From: Streptococcus sanguinis
Lineage (GTDB): Bacteria; Bacillota; Bacilli; Lactobacillales; Streptococcaceae
Assembly (NCBI RefSeq): GCF_003943735.1
Contig: NZ_RJMV01000014.1
Location: 1 to 54,114 of the forward strand
Direction: 5' to 3'
Length of the DNA: 54,114 nt
Positions 26,408 to 37,220 of this stretch are shown here, in pieces (position 1 is the first letter of the stretch; the number at the start of each line of letters is the position of its first letter). The notes under the pieces were generated by a model that saw only the letters and a list, made by a program, of their open reading frames with translations, was not told the origin of the DNA and ran no database searches. Both the position numbers and the translations under genes were made by a program.

Positions 26408-28549
26408 CTAGTCATTTCCACCGTCACCGGAAGATGAGTCATTGTGGCTAGAAGAGCTATTGTTTGAATCACCAGAATGCTCACTGGAAGCTGATGTGTC
26501 AGAGCTAGCTTCTGTACTGTAACTGCTATAGCTAGAATAGTTATAGTACTGCTGGTTATTGTAGTAACGGTTATAGCCAGTACCACTGTTGAGGTAGACA
26601 TAAGATCCACTGCGGTAGAGACCATCTGGCATTTCCCAATCTTCTGAAGCAGAGCCGTCTTGAGCTAGGTAAAGCATCATTTCGCGGTAGACATCTGTTG
26701 CTACCTTAACCCCATCATCAAGAATTGGTGTCAGGCGGTTAGAGTAGCCGGTCCAAACAGCCATTGAATACTTAGGCGTGTAACCAACGAAGAGCTCGTC
26801 TGGTGTGACAATGCTAGAGTAGTAGTAAGGCTTGGTCAGCTTGGCTAATTCATCGTCAGCATAGTTGGAGGTTCCAGTCTTACCAGCCTGATAAACCCCA
26901 GAAATAGCAGCGTTTGTACCTGTACCAGACTGCAAGACTGTTTTCATCATATCGGTCATCATGTAGGCTGTCGTTTCCTTCATAGCCTTGGAACCATTGT
27001 TGGAGAAGGTCTTCTCTGTTCCGTCGCTGAAGACAACGCGATTGACATACTGAGGTTTGTAGTAAGTACCACCATTGGCAAAGGCTGCATAGGCAGCAGC
27101 CATTTTTTCACTGCTGGCTCCGTATTCGTTGCCGGATTTGCTGGTATTACTTGAAAAGGCATTAACATAGAACATTTCAGGATAGTTAATCCCAATACGA
27201 TTTAGGAACTTGAGGGACTCATCCAGACCAACGGCTTCCAGCGTTTTCACGGCAGGAACGTTCCGGGATTCCTGAATAGCGTATTGAATCGTCATCCCGC
27301 CGTAGTATTTCTTATCCCAGTTATAGACTGGTGTGCTGGAATACGGGAAGTTATATGGAGCATCCGTGATAGGAGCAGCAGTTGAAGTATAGACTTCATT
27401 TTCAAGAGCTGGAGCATAATCGGTGATTGGCTTCATTGTTGAACCGAAGTCACGGTTGGTTTCAACAGCTTGGTTGGTACCAAAGGATACGTTGGTAGAT
27501 TGGTTACGAGAACCGAGCTGGGCAATGACTTTACCAGTTTGCACATCCATAACAGTGGAGGCAACCTGCATTTCGTCATCTGGATAAGCTACATAATCTC
27601 CTGTGTTGTAAATATCCCAGAGTTTCTTTTGGGCATCAGTGTTGACGTTTGTATAGACTTCCATACCAGTTGTCAGGACATTGTAGCCAGTCTCTTCTTC
27701 TACTTGTTCAATTACTTCCTTAAGATAATTATCCATGTAAGCGGGATAACTAGTGGAAGCTTTCAAACTTTGAAGTCCGTCGGTTACAGGGGTATTCTTA
27801 GCTTGCTCATACTGCTCATCTGTGATGTACTTGAGATCATGCATCTCACGAAGTACCAGATTACGGCGGTTGGTTGCAGCCTCTGGGTGAGTGTAAGGGT
27901 CGTATTGGTTAGGTGCCTGAGGCATACCTGCCAGTAGAGCTGTTTGGTGTAAGCTCAAGTCTTTTAGGTCCTTGCCATAGTAGCTTCGGGCTGCTGTCTG
28001 CATACCGTAGTTACTGTTAGACATGTAGACTTTGTTGACATAATAGGTCAAGATTTGCTGCTTGGTTGCTTTGCGCTCAAGCTGAGCGGCCAGCCAAGCT
28101 TCTTGGATTTTACGTGAAAGGGTCGCGTCCGAAGAAGAAGTTGAGAAATAAGACAGCTTAATCAACTGCTGGGTCAGAGTTGAACCACCTTGACGGCCTC
28201 CGCCACGGATGTTACTGATAAGGGCACCTGCAATCCGAATAAAGTCCACCCCGCGGTGGTTGAAGAAGCGATGGTCTTCGATGGCGACAATGGCGTTAAC
28301 CAAATCCGTAGGTATTTCACTAGTTTCAGCATTGACCCGCTTTTCAGCGCCTAGGTCCGCAATCAAATTGTTATTGCTGTCAAAAATCTTACTGGATGTG
28401 GTCGCGATGAGGTCTTTTTCAGAAAGCTTAGGAGCCTTGACCGCATAGTAGGTAAATACCAAACAGCCAATCACGAATCCAATCATAAGCAGGGTTATAA
28501 GTGCACTTGCAAGATATTTCAAAGCCTGCATAAGAGTTTGTTTATTCAT
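26408..28549 (-). CDS. pbp1a: Penicillin-binding protein 1A (bifunctional)
   Basis: This class A PBP of 713 aa polymerises and crosslinks peptidoglycan. It has a membrane helix at about 11-35, a GT51 glycosyltransferase domain with catalytic Glu91 in [10 protein letters not shown] and [12 protein letters not shown], and a transpeptidase domain with Ser370-T-M-K, SRN and KTGTSNY. A Ser/Asn/Tyr-rich low-complexity tail ends the protein. Ser370 is at the same number as in pneumococcal PBP1a. The start overlaps the recU stop by 8 bases, the conserved recU-pbp1a operon. Confidence 0.96.
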   Translation of the reverse strand: MNKQTLMQALKYLASALITLLMIGFVIGCLVFTYYAVKAPKLSEKDLIATTSSKIFDSNNNLIADLGAEKRVNAETSEIPTDLVNAIVAIEDHRFFNHRGVDFIRIAGALISNIRGGGRQGGSTLTQQLIKLSYFSTSSSDATLSRKIQEAWLAAQLERKATKQQILTYYVNKVYMSNSNYGMQTAARSYYGKDLKDLSLHQTALLAGMPQAPNQYDPYTHPEAATNRRNLVLREMHDLKYITDEQYEQAKNTPVTDGLQSLKASTSYPAYMDNYLKEVIEQVEEETGYNVLTTGMEVYTNVNTDAQKKLWDIYNTGDYVAYPDDEMQVASTVMDVQTGKVIAQLGSRNQSTNVSFGTNQAVETNRDFGSTMKPITDYAPALENEVYTSTAAPITDAPYNFPYSSTPVYNWDKKYYGGMTIQYAIQESRNVPAVKTLEAVGLDESLKFLNRIGINYPEMFYVNAFSSNTSKSGNEYGASSEKMAAAYAAFANGGTYYKPQYVNRVVFSDGTEKTFSNNGSKAMKETTAYMMTDMMKTVLQSGTGTNAAISGVYQAGKTGTSNYADDELAKLTKPYYYSSIVTPDELFVGYTPKYSMAVWTGYSNRLTPILDDGVKVATDVYREMMLYLAQDGSASEDWEMPDGLYRSGSYVYLNSGTGYNRYYNNQQYYNYSSYSSYSTEASSDTSASSEHSGDSNNSSSSHNDSSSGDGGND

Positions 28550-29144
28550 TTATAATACCACCTAGTAGTTTTTGTTCGATAATTTCAAGATAAGGGATGC
28601 TGGGAAGTTGCTGCATTTCAATCGGATAACCATGCTCTTGAATGTAGGTTAAGGGCATGGACTTCCCTCCCTTGTCGATCTTGTAAAACTCAATTAAATA
28701 AGAAGCGGGAAGTAGGTAAGTCTCCCTTAAGCTGGAAAAATGCAGTAAGACAAAACAGATGCCCTTTTGCTCAAGGACTGCCTCCATATGTTCAATCTGA
28801 TGCGAATGAAAATTTTTCATGGGCATCGATTTTTTCTGTCGGGTTTCCTTGGCTTCAAAGTCAATATAATGGCCCTTGTAGACACCAGAATAGTCTGTTG
28901 TGGAAGCTTGCCGAAAGTAAGCCTCTACAATCTTGGCTCGGCTACGGTGCGGATAATCAACCTTGACAATCTGAATGGGGGTAGGCTTTTTATGGATGAC
29001 AGCGAGTCCTCTGCTTAGATAGTAGTTGTTGGATTCGTTGATCATCTTTTCAAAAGACATCCCACGATTGGCAAAGTTAACAATGCCGGGAACAGGCCTG
29101 TTGATACTGCTTTTTGCCTTTAGCTTATGCGGATAGTTGACCAT
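28542..29144 (-). CDS. recU: Holliday junction resolvase RecU
   Basis: RecU is a 200-aa nuclease that cuts Holliday junctions in recombination and chromosome segregation. The PD-(D/E)xK core is visible as [15 protein letters not shown], and the N-terminal [17 protein letters not shown] is conserved. It is the first gene of the operon with pbp1a and is transcribed divergently from the DUF1273 gene at 29212. Confidence 0.95.
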   Translation of the reverse strand: MVNYPHKLKAKSSINRPVPGIVNFANRGMSFEKMINESNNYYLSRGLAVIHKKPTPIQIVKVDYPHRSRAKIVEAYFRQASTTDYSGVYKGHYIDFEAKETRQKKSMPMKNFHSHQIEHMEAVLEQKGICFVLLHFSSLRETYLLPASYLIEFYKIDKGGKSMPLTYIQEHGYPIEMQQLPSIPYLEIIEQKLLGGIINE

Positions 29145-29211
29145 AAAACTCCTTATTGGTACAATAGCATCACTCTATTATACCACAAAAAACTTTTTTA
29201 AGGGAGAATAA

Positions 29212-29739
29212 ATGACCAGTCTATTAATAACAGGCTACAAAGCCTTTGAAATCGGCATTTCGACGGAAAAAGATATGAGAATAAAAATTATAAAAGAAGC
29301 CGCTAAGAGGGACTTAATCCGTTTTTTGGAAGACGGAGTGGATTGGCTGGTTTTTATGGGAAATCTGGGCTTTGAATCTTGGGTTTTGGAGCTGGCCAAC
29401 GACCTGAAAAAGGACTATGAATTTCAGACGGCAACCATCTTTCTCTTTGAGAATCAAGGTGAAAATTGGAACGAAGCTAATCAAGCAAAATTAGCTGCTT
29501 TTAAGCAAGCCGATTTCGTCAAGTATGCTTATCCGACCTATCAAAATCCTAGTCAGTTTCGTGATTACAATCAATTCGTCATTCAAAATACAGATGGAGC
29601 CTACTTGTTTTACGATGAAGAACAGGAGACAAAACTGAAATATCTTTACCAAGAAATGAAAAAACAAGAACAATATTTTATCAAAAAATTAACATTTGAT
29701 GACCTGAATGAAGTGGCCGAAAATTTTTCGGGAAATTAG
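29212..29739 (+). CDS. ypsA: DUF1273 (YpsA) family protein
   Basis: This 175-aa SLOG/Rossmann-like protein begins with [15 protein letters not shown], contains [13 protein letters not shown] and ends in an acidic region. YpsA in Bacillus and Staphylococcus influences cell division together with GpsB, which matches the gene order here (ypsA then gpsB). It may bind a nucleotide-like ligand through the SLOG fold. The divergent spacing from recU is 67 bases. Confidence 0.92.
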   Translation: MTSLLITGYKAFEIGISTEKDMRIKIIKEAAKRDLIRFLEDGVDWLVFMGNLGFESWVLELANDLKKDYEFQTATIFLFENQGENWNEANQAKLAAFKQADFVKYAYPTYQNPSQFRDYNQFVIQNTDGAYLFYDEEQETKLKYLYQEMKKQEQYFIKKLTFDDLNEVAENFSGN

Positions 29740-29749
29740 ATGATAAATC

Positions 29750-29779
29750 TTGATTTTTATTAGGCATTTTGTTTATAAT
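29750..29779 (+). promoter_or_regulatory. Promoter of gpsB
   Basis: TTGATT (29750-29755), an 18-base spacer and TATAAT (29774-29779) lie between ypsA and gpsB. Confidence 0.65.
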
Positions 29780-29810
29780 TGAATATGACAAACTAGATTG
29801 GAGAGAGAAG

Positions 29811-30173
29811 ATGGCAAGTATTATTTTTACAGCAAAAGATATTTTTGATCAGGATTTTAAACGCGAAGTACGCGGTTATAGTAAGTCCGAAGTGGATGAG
29901 TTTTTGGATGATATTATCAAGGATTATGAGACTTATGCAGCCTTGGTAAAGGAGCTGCGTGAGGAAAATCGCCGTCTCAAGGAAGAGTTGGCTGCGAAGC
30001 CGGTTGAAAAAGCACCGGTTCAGCCGACTCAGCCTGTCCAATCAACACAAGCGACTCAGTCGACTGTGGAAAGCTTCCCTCAGATGACTTCTGCGACTAA
30101 CTTTGATATCTTGAAACGCTTGAACCGCCTCGAAAAGGAAGTATTCGGGAAACAAATTCTGGATCGTGAATAA
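29811..30173 (+). CDS. gpsB: Cell cycle protein GpsB
   Basis: GpsB is a 120-aa DivIVA-like adaptor that links PBPs, MreC and StkP at the septum. ATG at 29811 is preferred to an upstream in-frame start at 29769, because GGAGAGAAG precedes it and the N terminus then matches family members ([17 protein letters not shown]). The N-terminal coiled coil contains [19 protein letters not shown]; a Gln/Thr/Pro linker (about 67-90) joins the small C-terminal trimerising helix [15 protein letters not shown]. rnpB starts 17 bases after its stop. Confidence 0.96.
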   Translation: MASIIFTAKDIFDQDFKREVRGYSKSEVDEFLDDIIKDYETYAALVKELREENRRLKEELAAKPVEKAPVQPTQPVQSTQATQSTVESFPQMTSATNFDILKRLNRLEKEVFGKQILDRE

Positions 30174-30190
30174 TGGTTCTTTTTAGAACA

Positions 30191-30572
30191 GTGCAATTTT
30201 TGGATAATCGCGTGGAAATTTTAGATTTTCATGAGGAAAGTCCATGCTAGCACTGGCTGTGATGCCGGTAGTGTTTGTGCTAGGCGAAGAAATAAGCCTA
30301 GGGACGGATTTTTCCGTTACGGCGACTGAAAGGGCTAAGTCTTTGGATATGTCTGATTAGGTCTGAAAGTGCCACAGTGACGTAGTTCTTCTGGAAACAG
30401 AAGAAGTGGAACGCGGTAAACCCCTCAAGCTAGCAACCCAAACTTTGGTCGGGGCATGGAGTGCGTGGAATCGAACATAGCACTCTGACTGGAAACAGTA
30501 GACAGATGATTATCGAAGGAAATGGTACCTAGTCATTTCCGGAACAAAACATGGCTTACAGAAAATTGCATA
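30191..30572 (+). ncRNA. rnpB: RNase P RNA (type B)
   Basis: The ends pair (GTGCAATTTT at 30191 with GAAAATTGCA at 30561-30570). Conserved cores are present: GAGGAAAGTCCATGCTAGCAC at the 5' side, of which AGGAAAGTCC and GCTAGCAC are visible, and ACAG..GATGATTATCGAAGG-type residues near the 3' end. It is the catalytic RNA that trims tRNA 5' ends. The position right after gpsB is conserved in streptococci. A clear promoter of its own is not seen; a weak TGAATAAT overlaps the gpsB stop. Confidence 0.95.
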
Positions 30573-30848
30573 TAGGCTGAGGCTGGGACGTCAAGTCCTG
30601 TCCTCTTTAAATTTTATAATAGAATAGCAAGAGAGTGGCTGAGCGCTCTATTCTCTGCCAAGTTCAACTAACTGTTGCTTCATTTGTCTGATGGATATTT
30701 CAAGGAATGAGCTAGCTGATAAATGGCAGCGAAACCTTCTCAGCCCAAAATTTAAAAAGGGAGAGTGAGGAAAATCGATGTGACGAAATCACGATTTTTG
30801 TCTCACTCCCTTTGTTTGTATAGATTAGAATCCATTTAAAAAGCCAAG
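30573..30848 (+). other. Non-coding gap after rnpB, possible small RNA
   Basis: This 276-base gap has no convincing gene. It starts with a degenerate GAGGCTGGGAC repeat-like motif (GGAC/GTCC stem at 30586-30598) and holds a TATAAT at 30615-30620. It ends with a strong hairpin at 30756-30815. The -10 and terminator could bracket an RNA of about 190 bases; the -35 is poor. Confidence 0.35.
30756..30815 (+). terminator. Long terminator hairpin after rnpB
   Basis: AAAGGGAG.GTGAG pairs with CTCACTCCCTTT, and an inner AAAATCG/CGATTTTT stem extends it. Confidence 0.75.
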
Positions 30849-32003
30849 ATGAAAGAAAAATTTAATTTAATTGCGACCGCAGCGGCAGGGCTAGAAGCTG
30901 TCGTCGGCCGTCAAATCAGAGAGTTGGGACTTGATTGTCAGGTCGAAAATGGCCGGGTTCGCTTCGAGGGTGATGTCAGTACTATTATTCAAACCAATCT
31001 CTGGCTGCGCGCGGCCGATCGGATTAAGATTGTAGTTGGCAGTTTTCCAGCCAAGACTTTTGAAGAGCTCTTTCAGGGAGTTTTTGCTCTGGATTGGGAG
31101 AATTATCTACCGCTGGGAGCTAAATTTCCTATTGCCAAGGCCAAATGTGTCAAGTCAAAACTTCACAATGAGCCTAGCGTTCAGGCTATTTCTAAAAAGG
31201 CAGTTGTCAAGAAGCTGCAGAAGCATTATGCACGTCCGGAAGGGGTGCCCCTGCAGGAAAATGGAGCTGAGTTTAGGATAGAGGTTTCTATTCTAAAAGA
31301 TGTAGCGACGGTCATGATTGATACGACAGGATCCAGCCTCTTCAAACGTGGTTATCGGGCCGATAAAGGTGGTGCACCGATCAAGGAGAATATGGCAGCA
31401 GCTATTTTACTTCTATCAAATTGGTATCCAGATAAGCCTTTGATAGACCCGACTTGCGGCTCTGGTACTTTTTGTATCGAGGCAGCCATGATTGGGATGA
31501 AGATAGCGCCGGGACTCCATCGTCCCTTTGCCTTTGAAGACTGGAATTGGGTGGATAAAGACCTGGTAGCTCAGGCTCGCTCGACTGCACTCAGTCAGAT
31601 TGATCAGACCATCCAGCTGAATATTTCTGGATCGGATATCGATGGCCGTATGGTAGAACTAGCTCGAAAAAACGCTGAGCAAGCAGGAGTTGCAGAGCAG
31701 ATTCACTTCAAGCAGATGCGTCTGCAGGATTTGCATACAGATAAGATTAATGGTGTGATTATCTCTAATCCGCCGTATGGGGAGCGCCTCCTAGATGATG
31801 AGACTGTGACTCGTCTTTATCAGGAAATGGGAGAAACCTTTGCTCCGCTCAAAACCTGGAGCAAGTTTATCCTGACTAGCGATGAAGCGTTTGAAAGCAA
31901 ATACGGCAGTCAGGCCGATAAAAAACGCAAACTTTATAATGGTACTTTAAAAGTTGATTTATATCAGTATTTTGGCCAGCGGGTCAAACGTCAGTTAGAT
32001 TAG
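30849..32003 (+). CDS. rlmL: THUMP-domain 23S rRNA methyltransferase (RlmL/YpsC-like)
   Basis: This 384-aa RNA methyltransferase has an N-terminal ferredoxin-like/THUMP RNA-binding part (residues about 1-160) and a Rossmann AdoMet domain with DPTCGSGTFCIEAA and the base-flipping motif NPPYGERL. It corresponds to the first half of E. coli RlmL, which makes m2G2445; the second RlmK domain is absent, as in other Firmicutes. MapZ follows after 12 bases. Confidence 0.92.
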   Translation: MKEKFNLIATAAAGLEAVVGRQIRELGLDCQVENGRVRFEGDVSTIIQTNLWLRAADRIKIVVGSFPAKTFEELFQGVFALDWENYLPLGAKFPIAKAKCVKSKLHNEPSVQAISKKAVVKKLQKHYARPEGVPLQENGAEFRIEVSILKDVATVMIDTTGSSLFKRGYRADKGGAPIKENMAAAILLLSNWYPDKPLIDPTCGSGTFCIEAAMIGMKIAPGLHRPFAFEDWNWVDKDLVAQARSTALSQIDQTIQLNISGSDIDGRMVELARKNAEQAGVAEQIHFKQMRLQDLHTDKINGVIISNPPYGERLLDDETVTRLYQEMGETFAPLKTWSKFILTSDEAFESKYGSQADKKRKLYNGTLKVDLYQYFGQRVKRQLD

Positions 32004-32015
32004 AAAGGATTTGCC

Positions 32016-33473
32016 GTGACGAAAGAAGAAAACTACTCACCGGAAGAAGAAAAGAAAGAGTCGGTCCTTGATTTTGAAGAGGCCAAGGAAATGACAGTCG
32101 GACAAGCCACTCGTAAAAAAGAGGAGCTGGAAGCCGGTGTGAATGAAAGTGACAATGTGCTAGATAAGTATATCAAGCAGCACCGTCAGGAAATCGAAGC
32201 TGGAAAATTTGAAACCCAGAAAATCAGAAAGCTGCAGGAGCAGGAAGCAGCTCAAACTGAGCAAGCCTCTTCTGATTTGACCGACTTCATCAAAGAAAGA
32301 CGGCAAGAGGTTGAAAGTGAACAGGAGATTCCAACAGCTCAGTCGACAGGCACTGAGAGAGCAAGTGAGCCAGAAGCAGCTCCAAACCCCTTAGGTTCTC
32401 GCAGTCAACGCTCAGAGCAAGCTGATGCGGTTCCTGCCGCTCCCGTTCAAAAGACATCTTACGGTCCTATTCCAGAACCGCTTGATGAGAAGGAATTACA
32501 GGTTTCTAAGACGCCTTTCTACAAGAAAAAAGCTTTCCTTTATCCAGTCTTAGGACTTTTAGGGATTGCTGTAGCGGGCACAGGGCTTTACTTTGCTCTG
32601 GGGCATAATTGGGGTCATAAGACCGTTACAAGCTCCAGCTCTTCAACATCGCAGTCCAGTAAAAAGAGCTCGTCTTCCTCTAGCTCTGATAATATTGCCA
32701 AGGATTTGAAGTCCTTTAATGATGAGTATGCTGCATTCTTCACAGATAGCAATCAGACAGCTGTTAAAAACAGTAAATTTGGTGACTTGGAAAAATTAAA
32801 AACCTTACTTGAAAAGCTAAAAGGCAGCAAAGACTATGATGCCGCTAAGAGCAAGTATGATTCCTTGGTCAAGCAGATTTCGGCTATCCAAAGTGTCAAT
32901 TCGCAGTTTGATGGCGGAGCGATTACTGACGGTGTCTTGAACAAGGATGCCAAGGCGAATACAAATGCGACCTTCTCAGATGTATCAAGTGGCAATGCTA
33001 AGTTAGATGAAGTTCTAAAGGCAGCGATTGCCCAAGGACGTAGTCAACAAGTACCAACACCAGCTCCCGCTACTGATCAAGGAGGTACAGGTGCAGGTAC
33101 AAGTGGCGGTTCAAGCTCGTCTGCTTCTGGTTCAGGAGCTTCCAGCTCTTACTCTGGCTATGGTCTCCCAAGCAACGGAGTAAATCTGCAGAGAGACCTC
33201 AGTCGTGTTCCTTATAATCAAGCAGCTATTGATGACATCAACAATCCGGCTTGGACGTTTAATCCTGGCGTTCTGGAGAAGATTTTGCAAACTTCTCGTG
33301 AGCGCGGCTACATTTCTGGAGACAGCTATATTCTGGAACGCGTTAATATTATCAAAGGAAACGGCTACTACAACCTCTTCAAACCAGACGGTACCTACCT
33401 CTTCAGTATCAACTGTAAGACTGGATACTTCGTCGGAAATGGACCGGGTCATGCTGACTCACTTGATTTCTAG
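32016..33473 (+). CDS. mapZ: Mid-cell anchoring protein MapZ (LocZ)
   Basis: MapZ is a 485-aa bitopic protein that marks future division sites and guides FtsZ in streptococci. GTG start follows AAAGGA. The cytoplasmic part (1-170) is acidic and Gln/Glu-rich with Thr residues that StkP-type kinases phosphorylate. One membrane helix lies at about 172-196, a Ser/Lys-rich spacer follows, then the first extracellular subdomain. A Gly/Ser linker (about 350-385) leads to the C-terminal peptidoglycan-binding domain (INNPAWTFNPGVLEKIL, NGYYNLFKPDGTYLFSINC). The gene position behind rlmL is conserved. Confidence 0.95.
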   Translation: MTKEENYSPEEEKKESVLDFEEAKEMTVGQATRKKEELEAGVNESDNVLDKYIKQHRQEIEAGKFETQKIRKLQEQEAAQTEQASSDLTDFIKERRQEVESEQEIPTAQSTGTERASEPEAAPNPLGSRSQRSEQADAVPAAPVQKTSYGPIPEPLDEKELQVSKTPFYKKKAFLYPVLGLLGIAVAGTGLYFALGHNWGHKTVTSSSSSTSQSSKKSSSSSSSDNIAKDLKSFNDEYAAFFTDSNQTAVKNSKFGDLEKLKTLLEKLKGSKDYDAAKSKYDSLVKQISAIQSVNSQFDGGAITDGVLNKDAKANTNATFSDVSSGNAKLDEVLKAAIAQGRSQQVPTPAPATDQGGTGAGTSGGSSSSASGSGASSSYSGYGLPSNGVNLQRDLSRVPYNQAAIDDINNPAWTFNPGVLEKILQTSRERGYISGDSYILERVNIIKGNGYYNLFKPDGTYLFSINCKTGYFVGNGPGHADSLDF

Positions 33474-33504
33474 TTTGTTGATGGATTTCATTATACATGC
33501 ACAA

Positions 33505-33532
33505 AAAAAGTTCTCGATTTCGAGAACTTTTT
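33505..33532. terminator. Bidirectional terminator between mapZ and luxS
   Basis: AAAAAGTTCTCG and CGAGAACTTTTT form a perfect 12-bp stem around ATTT. Confidence 0.92.
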
Positions 33533-33538
33533 ACTGTT

Positions 33539-34021
33539 TTAAATCACATGGCGTTCAAAGGCATCGTCAGAGATTCCTTGGCTGAGAATGAGCTTAGCCC
33601 ATTCTTTGGCTGAAAAGAGGCTGTGATCCTTGTAGTTTCCGCAGGATTCAATGGTTGTTCCAGGGACATCTTCCCAGCTAGTTGACTCAGCGATTTCTTC
33701 CAGACAGGATTTGATGACCTGAGCAATCTGGCTGGAGCTGTGTTGGCCCCACATAATCATATGAAAACCAGTGCGGCAGCCAAAAGGTGAGCAGTCAATC
33801 ATACCATCAATGCGCTTGCGAATCAACATGGCCAGCAAATGCTCAATGGTATGCAGGCCAGCAGTTGGGATTGAATCTTCATTAGGCTGAACCAGACGGA
33901 TATCAAAATTGGAAATGATGTCGCCTCTAGGGCCAGTTTCTTCTCCGATAAGGCGGACATAAGGCGCTTTGACAATGGTGTGATCCAGCTCAAAGCTTTC
34001 GACGATAACTTCTTTAGACAT
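33539..34021 (-). CDS. luxS: S-ribosylhomocysteine lyase (AI-2 synthase)
   Basis: LuxS, 160 aa, splits S-ribosylhomocysteine to homocysteine and DPD, the precursor of autoinducer-2, in the activated methyl cycle. The start at 34021 ([14 protein letters not shown]) follows AAAGGAG; the longer frame to 34177 is untranslated leader. Zinc ligands His57, His61 (HTIEH) and Cys127 and the catalytic Cys82 (SPFGCRTGF) are present. It is monocistronic. Confidence 0.97.
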   Translation of the reverse strand: MSKEVIVESFELDHTIVKAPYVRLIGEETGPRGDIISNFDIRLVQPNEDSIPTAGLHTIEHLLAMLIRKRIDGMIDCSPFGCRTGFHMIMWGQHSSSQIAQVIKSCLEEIAESTSWEDVPGTTIESCGNYKDHSLFSAKEWAKLILSQGISDDAFERHVI

Positions 34022-34135
34022 GGTTTCTCCTTTACAATATAGCAAGTGCGAGAAGGTTTTTCTATTGATATCAAGCCATAAGTTTGTCTTGTTAGCGAAG
34101 AAAAAGCCTGTCTCATAGACACATTTTCTTCTCTG

Positions 34136-34144
34136 ATTATAGCA
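34136..34144 (-). promoter_or_regulatory. Extended -10 promoter of luxS
   Basis: On the minus strand TGCTATAAT (34144-34136) predicts a start near 34129 and a leader of about 108 bases. The leader contains a TGTCT-ATG-AGACA hairpin followed by CTTTTTC. Confidence 0.6.
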
Positions 34145-34310
34145 TAAAAAATTTTTATTTGGGAATAAAGTTTGCATCTTAAAGGAATGAAAAATTTGAA
34201 CAATCTTGCTTATCTCTTGAAAAAAGTTTTGGTGCTCAGGCTTCTACAAACTTTGAAGATTTAGTCGGTAAAAATTGGACAAAAGCTTTCTTGTTTTTCA
34301 AAAAATAGGT

Positions 34311-34339
34311 TTGTGAATTTTTTAGATTTGTGATAGAAT
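34311..34339 (+). promoter_or_regulatory. Promoter of rny
   Basis: TTGTGA (34311-34316), 17 bases, and TAGAAT (34334-34339) with an upstream TG. The rest of the 365-base luxS-rny gap (34145-34310) shows no gene. Confidence 0.7.
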
Positions 34340-34386
34340 AGTATGGAATTTTGAATTCAACAATTAAATAGATTTGGAGTAAAAAC

Positions 34387-36000
34387 ATGGACCTATTTCC
34401 TATAATTATGTCTGTTTTTGCTGCCATCATTGGTTTAGTGATTGGATATGTAAGTGTCTCAGCTAAGATGAAATCATCTAAAGAAGCTGCAGAGCTTACT
34501 CTTTTAAATGCTGAACAAGAAGCAACCAATTTACGCGGACAGGCTGAACGCGAAGCTGATTTGATTGTCAAAGAAGCCAAGCGGGAAACAAGTTCGCTTA
34601 AAAAAGAAGCACTTTTGGAGGCAAAAGAAGAAGCCAGAAAATATCGTGAACAAGTTGATGCAGAATTTAAGTCTGAACGTCAAGAGTTAAAACAAATCGA
34701 AAGCCGCTTGACAGAGCGTGCTTCTACCCTTGACCGCAAAGACGATAATTTAAGCAACAAAGAAAAGGCTTTGGAGCAAAAAGAACAAAGTCTCTCAGAT
34801 AAATCTAAACACATTGATGCGCGTGAAGAACAAGTAGCGGAACTTGAAAAGCAGAAGGCGGCAGAGCTGGAGCGAGTTGCTTCGCTATCGCAGACAGAAG
34901 CGCGTGATATTATTTTGACGCAGACCGAGGACAAGCTTTCTAAAGAGATTGCGACTAGGATTCGGGATGCGGAGCAAGATATCAAAGAGCGGTCTGATAA
35001 GGTTGCGAAGAATATCTTGGTCCAAGCCATGCAGCGTATTGCCGGTGATTATGTCGCTGAGCAAACCAATTCAACGGTGCATCTGCCAGATGACAGTATG
35101 AAGGGCCGGATTATTGGCCGTGAAGGTCGCAATATCCGAACTTTTGAAAGTCTGACTGGTATTGATGTCATCATTGATGATACGCCTGAAGTGGTTACTC
35201 TCTCAGGTTTTGATCCGATTCGACGTGAGATTGCTCGTATGACCATGGAAGCACTCTTGAAAGATGGCCGTATTCACCCAGCTCGCATCGAGGAGTTGGT
35301 TGAGAAGAATCGTCTGGAAATTGACAATCGCATCCGTGAGTATGGGGAAGCCGCAGCTTATGAAATCGGAGCTCCTAACCTGCATCCTGATCTGATGAAA
35401 ATCATGGGTCGTTTGCAGTTCCGTACTTCTTATGGCCAGAATGTCCTGCGGCACTCTATTGAAGTGGCCAAGCTTTCCGGTATCATCGCTGCTGAGTTGG
35501 GTGAAAATGCCAATTTAGCTCGCCGTGCTGGATTTCTCCATGATATTGGCAAGTCTATTGACCGTGAGGTTGAAGGCAGCCACGTGGAAATCGGGACTGA
35601 ACTGGCTCGTAAGTACAAGGAGCATCCAATCGTTGTTAATACGATTGCCAGCCACCACGGAGATGTGGAAGCAGAAAGTGTCATTGCTGTTATCGTAGCT
35701 GCAGCAGACGCACTCAGTGCTGCTCGTCCAGGTGCCCGCAGTGAATCTCTGGAAAGCTATATCAAGCGTCTCCAAGATTTGGAAGAAATCGCTAATAGCT
35801 TCAAGGGTGTCAAGAACAGCTTTGCTTTACAAGCCGGCCGTGAAATCCGGATTATGGTTCAGCCGGACAAGATTAAGGATGACAAGATTACGATTTTGGC
35901 GCACGATGTGCGTGAAAAGATCGAAAACAACTTGGAATATCCAGGCAATATCAAGGTAACGGTTATCCGTGAGATGCGTGCCGTTGACTACGCAAAATAA
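34387..36000 (+). CDS. rny: Ribonuclease Y
   Basis: RNase Y is a 537-aa membrane-anchored endoribonuclease that starts mRNA decay. It has an N-terminal membrane helix (about 3-24), a long Glu/Lys/Gln-rich coiled coil (about 30-210), a KH domain ([13 protein letters not shown] near 241) and an HD domain with LHDIGKSID near 385. It ends with the usual [12 protein letters not shown]. Length and order are standard. Confidence 0.97.
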   Translation: MDLFPIIMSVFAAIIGLVIGYVSVSAKMKSSKEAAELTLLNAEQEATNLRGQAEREADLIVKEAKRETSSLKKEALLEAKEEARKYREQVDAEFKSERQELKQIESRLTERASTLDRKDDNLSNKEKALEQKEQSLSDKSKHIDAREEQVAELEKQKAAELERVASLSQTEARDIILTQTEDKLSKEIATRIRDAEQDIKERSDKVAKNILVQAMQRIAGDYVAEQTNSTVHLPDDSMKGRIIGREGRNIRTFESLTGIDVIIDDTPEVVTLSGFDPIRREIARMTMEALLKDGRIHPARIEELVEKNRLEIDNRIREYGEAAAYEIGAPNLHPDLMKIMGRLQFRTSYGQNVLRHSIEVAKLSGIIAAELGENANLARRAGFLHDIGKSIDREVEGSHVEIGTELARKYKEHPIVVNTIASHHGDVEAESVIAVIVAAADALSAARPGARSESLESYIKRLQDLEEIANSFKGVKNSFALQAGREIRIMVQPDKIKDDKITILAHDVREKIENNLEYPGNIKVTVIREMRAVDYAK

Positions 36001-36009
36001 AGAAGAAAT

Positions 36010-36035
36010 GCAGTCTGGTAACAGATTGCTTTTTT
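36010..36035 (+). terminator. Terminator after rny
   Basis: GCAGTCTG and CAGATTGC pair around GTAA and are followed by TTTTTTC. Confidence 0.85.
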
Positions 36036-36169
36036 CTTGAATTATCTGCCGGTCTATTTGGTTTTCCGTATGATTGCTTGCTTATTTTTTCTAGTTTCTC
36101 AAAACTCTAGACACATACATTTCTTCCTATACTCTTGAAATATCAGCCTAATTTTGTTACACTAGATAG

Positions 36170-36820
<651 letters not shown>

Positions 36821-36845
36821 AAAGTTAGAAATTAGGTAGAAAATT

Positions 36846-37160
36846 ATGATGTTAAAACCGTCTATTGACACATTGCTGGACAAGGTTCCGTCAAAATATT
36901 CCTTGGTTATTTTAGAAGCTAAGCGCGCTCATGAGCTTGAAGCTGGAGCTCCCGCTACGCAGGAATTCAAGTCTGTTAAATCCACTCTTCGTGCTTTGGA
37001 AGAAATTGAATCCGGCAATGTCGTTATCCATCCAGATCCAGAAGGCAAGCGCGAGGCAGTTCGCCGTCGGGCAGAAGAAGAGCGCCTGCGTAAAGAAGAA
37101 GAAGAACGCAAGATTAAAGAGCAAATCGCTAAAGAAAAAGAAGAAGGTGAGAAGATTTAA
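36846..37160 (+). CDS. rpoZ: RNA polymerase omega subunit
   Basis: Omega, 104 aa, helps assemble RNA polymerase and is part of stringent-response sensing in some bacteria. The N terminus [20 protein letters not shown] and the [10 protein letters not shown] core are diagnostic. A long Glu/Arg/Lys-rich coiled C-terminal tail is typical for streptococci. Start may be 36846 or 36849. Confidence 0.95.
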   Translation: MMLKPSIDTLLDKVPSKYSLVILEAKRAHELEAGAPATQEFKSVKSTLRALEEIESGNVVIHPDPEGKREAVRRRAEEERLRKEEEERKIKEQIAKEKEEGEKI

Positions 37161-37220
37161 GGTTGGGGATGCTCAATCTTATTTTTTCTGTAATGACGTT
37201 TAGGAAAGTGGGGTGAGAAT

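Noticed and set aside
27470..27937. A 155-codon plus-strand frame inside pbp1a
   Set aside because: It is antisense to the conserved pbp1a coding sequence, without a start signal or protein-like features.
34022..34177. Longer N terminus for LuxS
   Set aside because: LuxS starts MSKEVIVES after AAAGGAG at 34021; the extension contains the promoter and leader.
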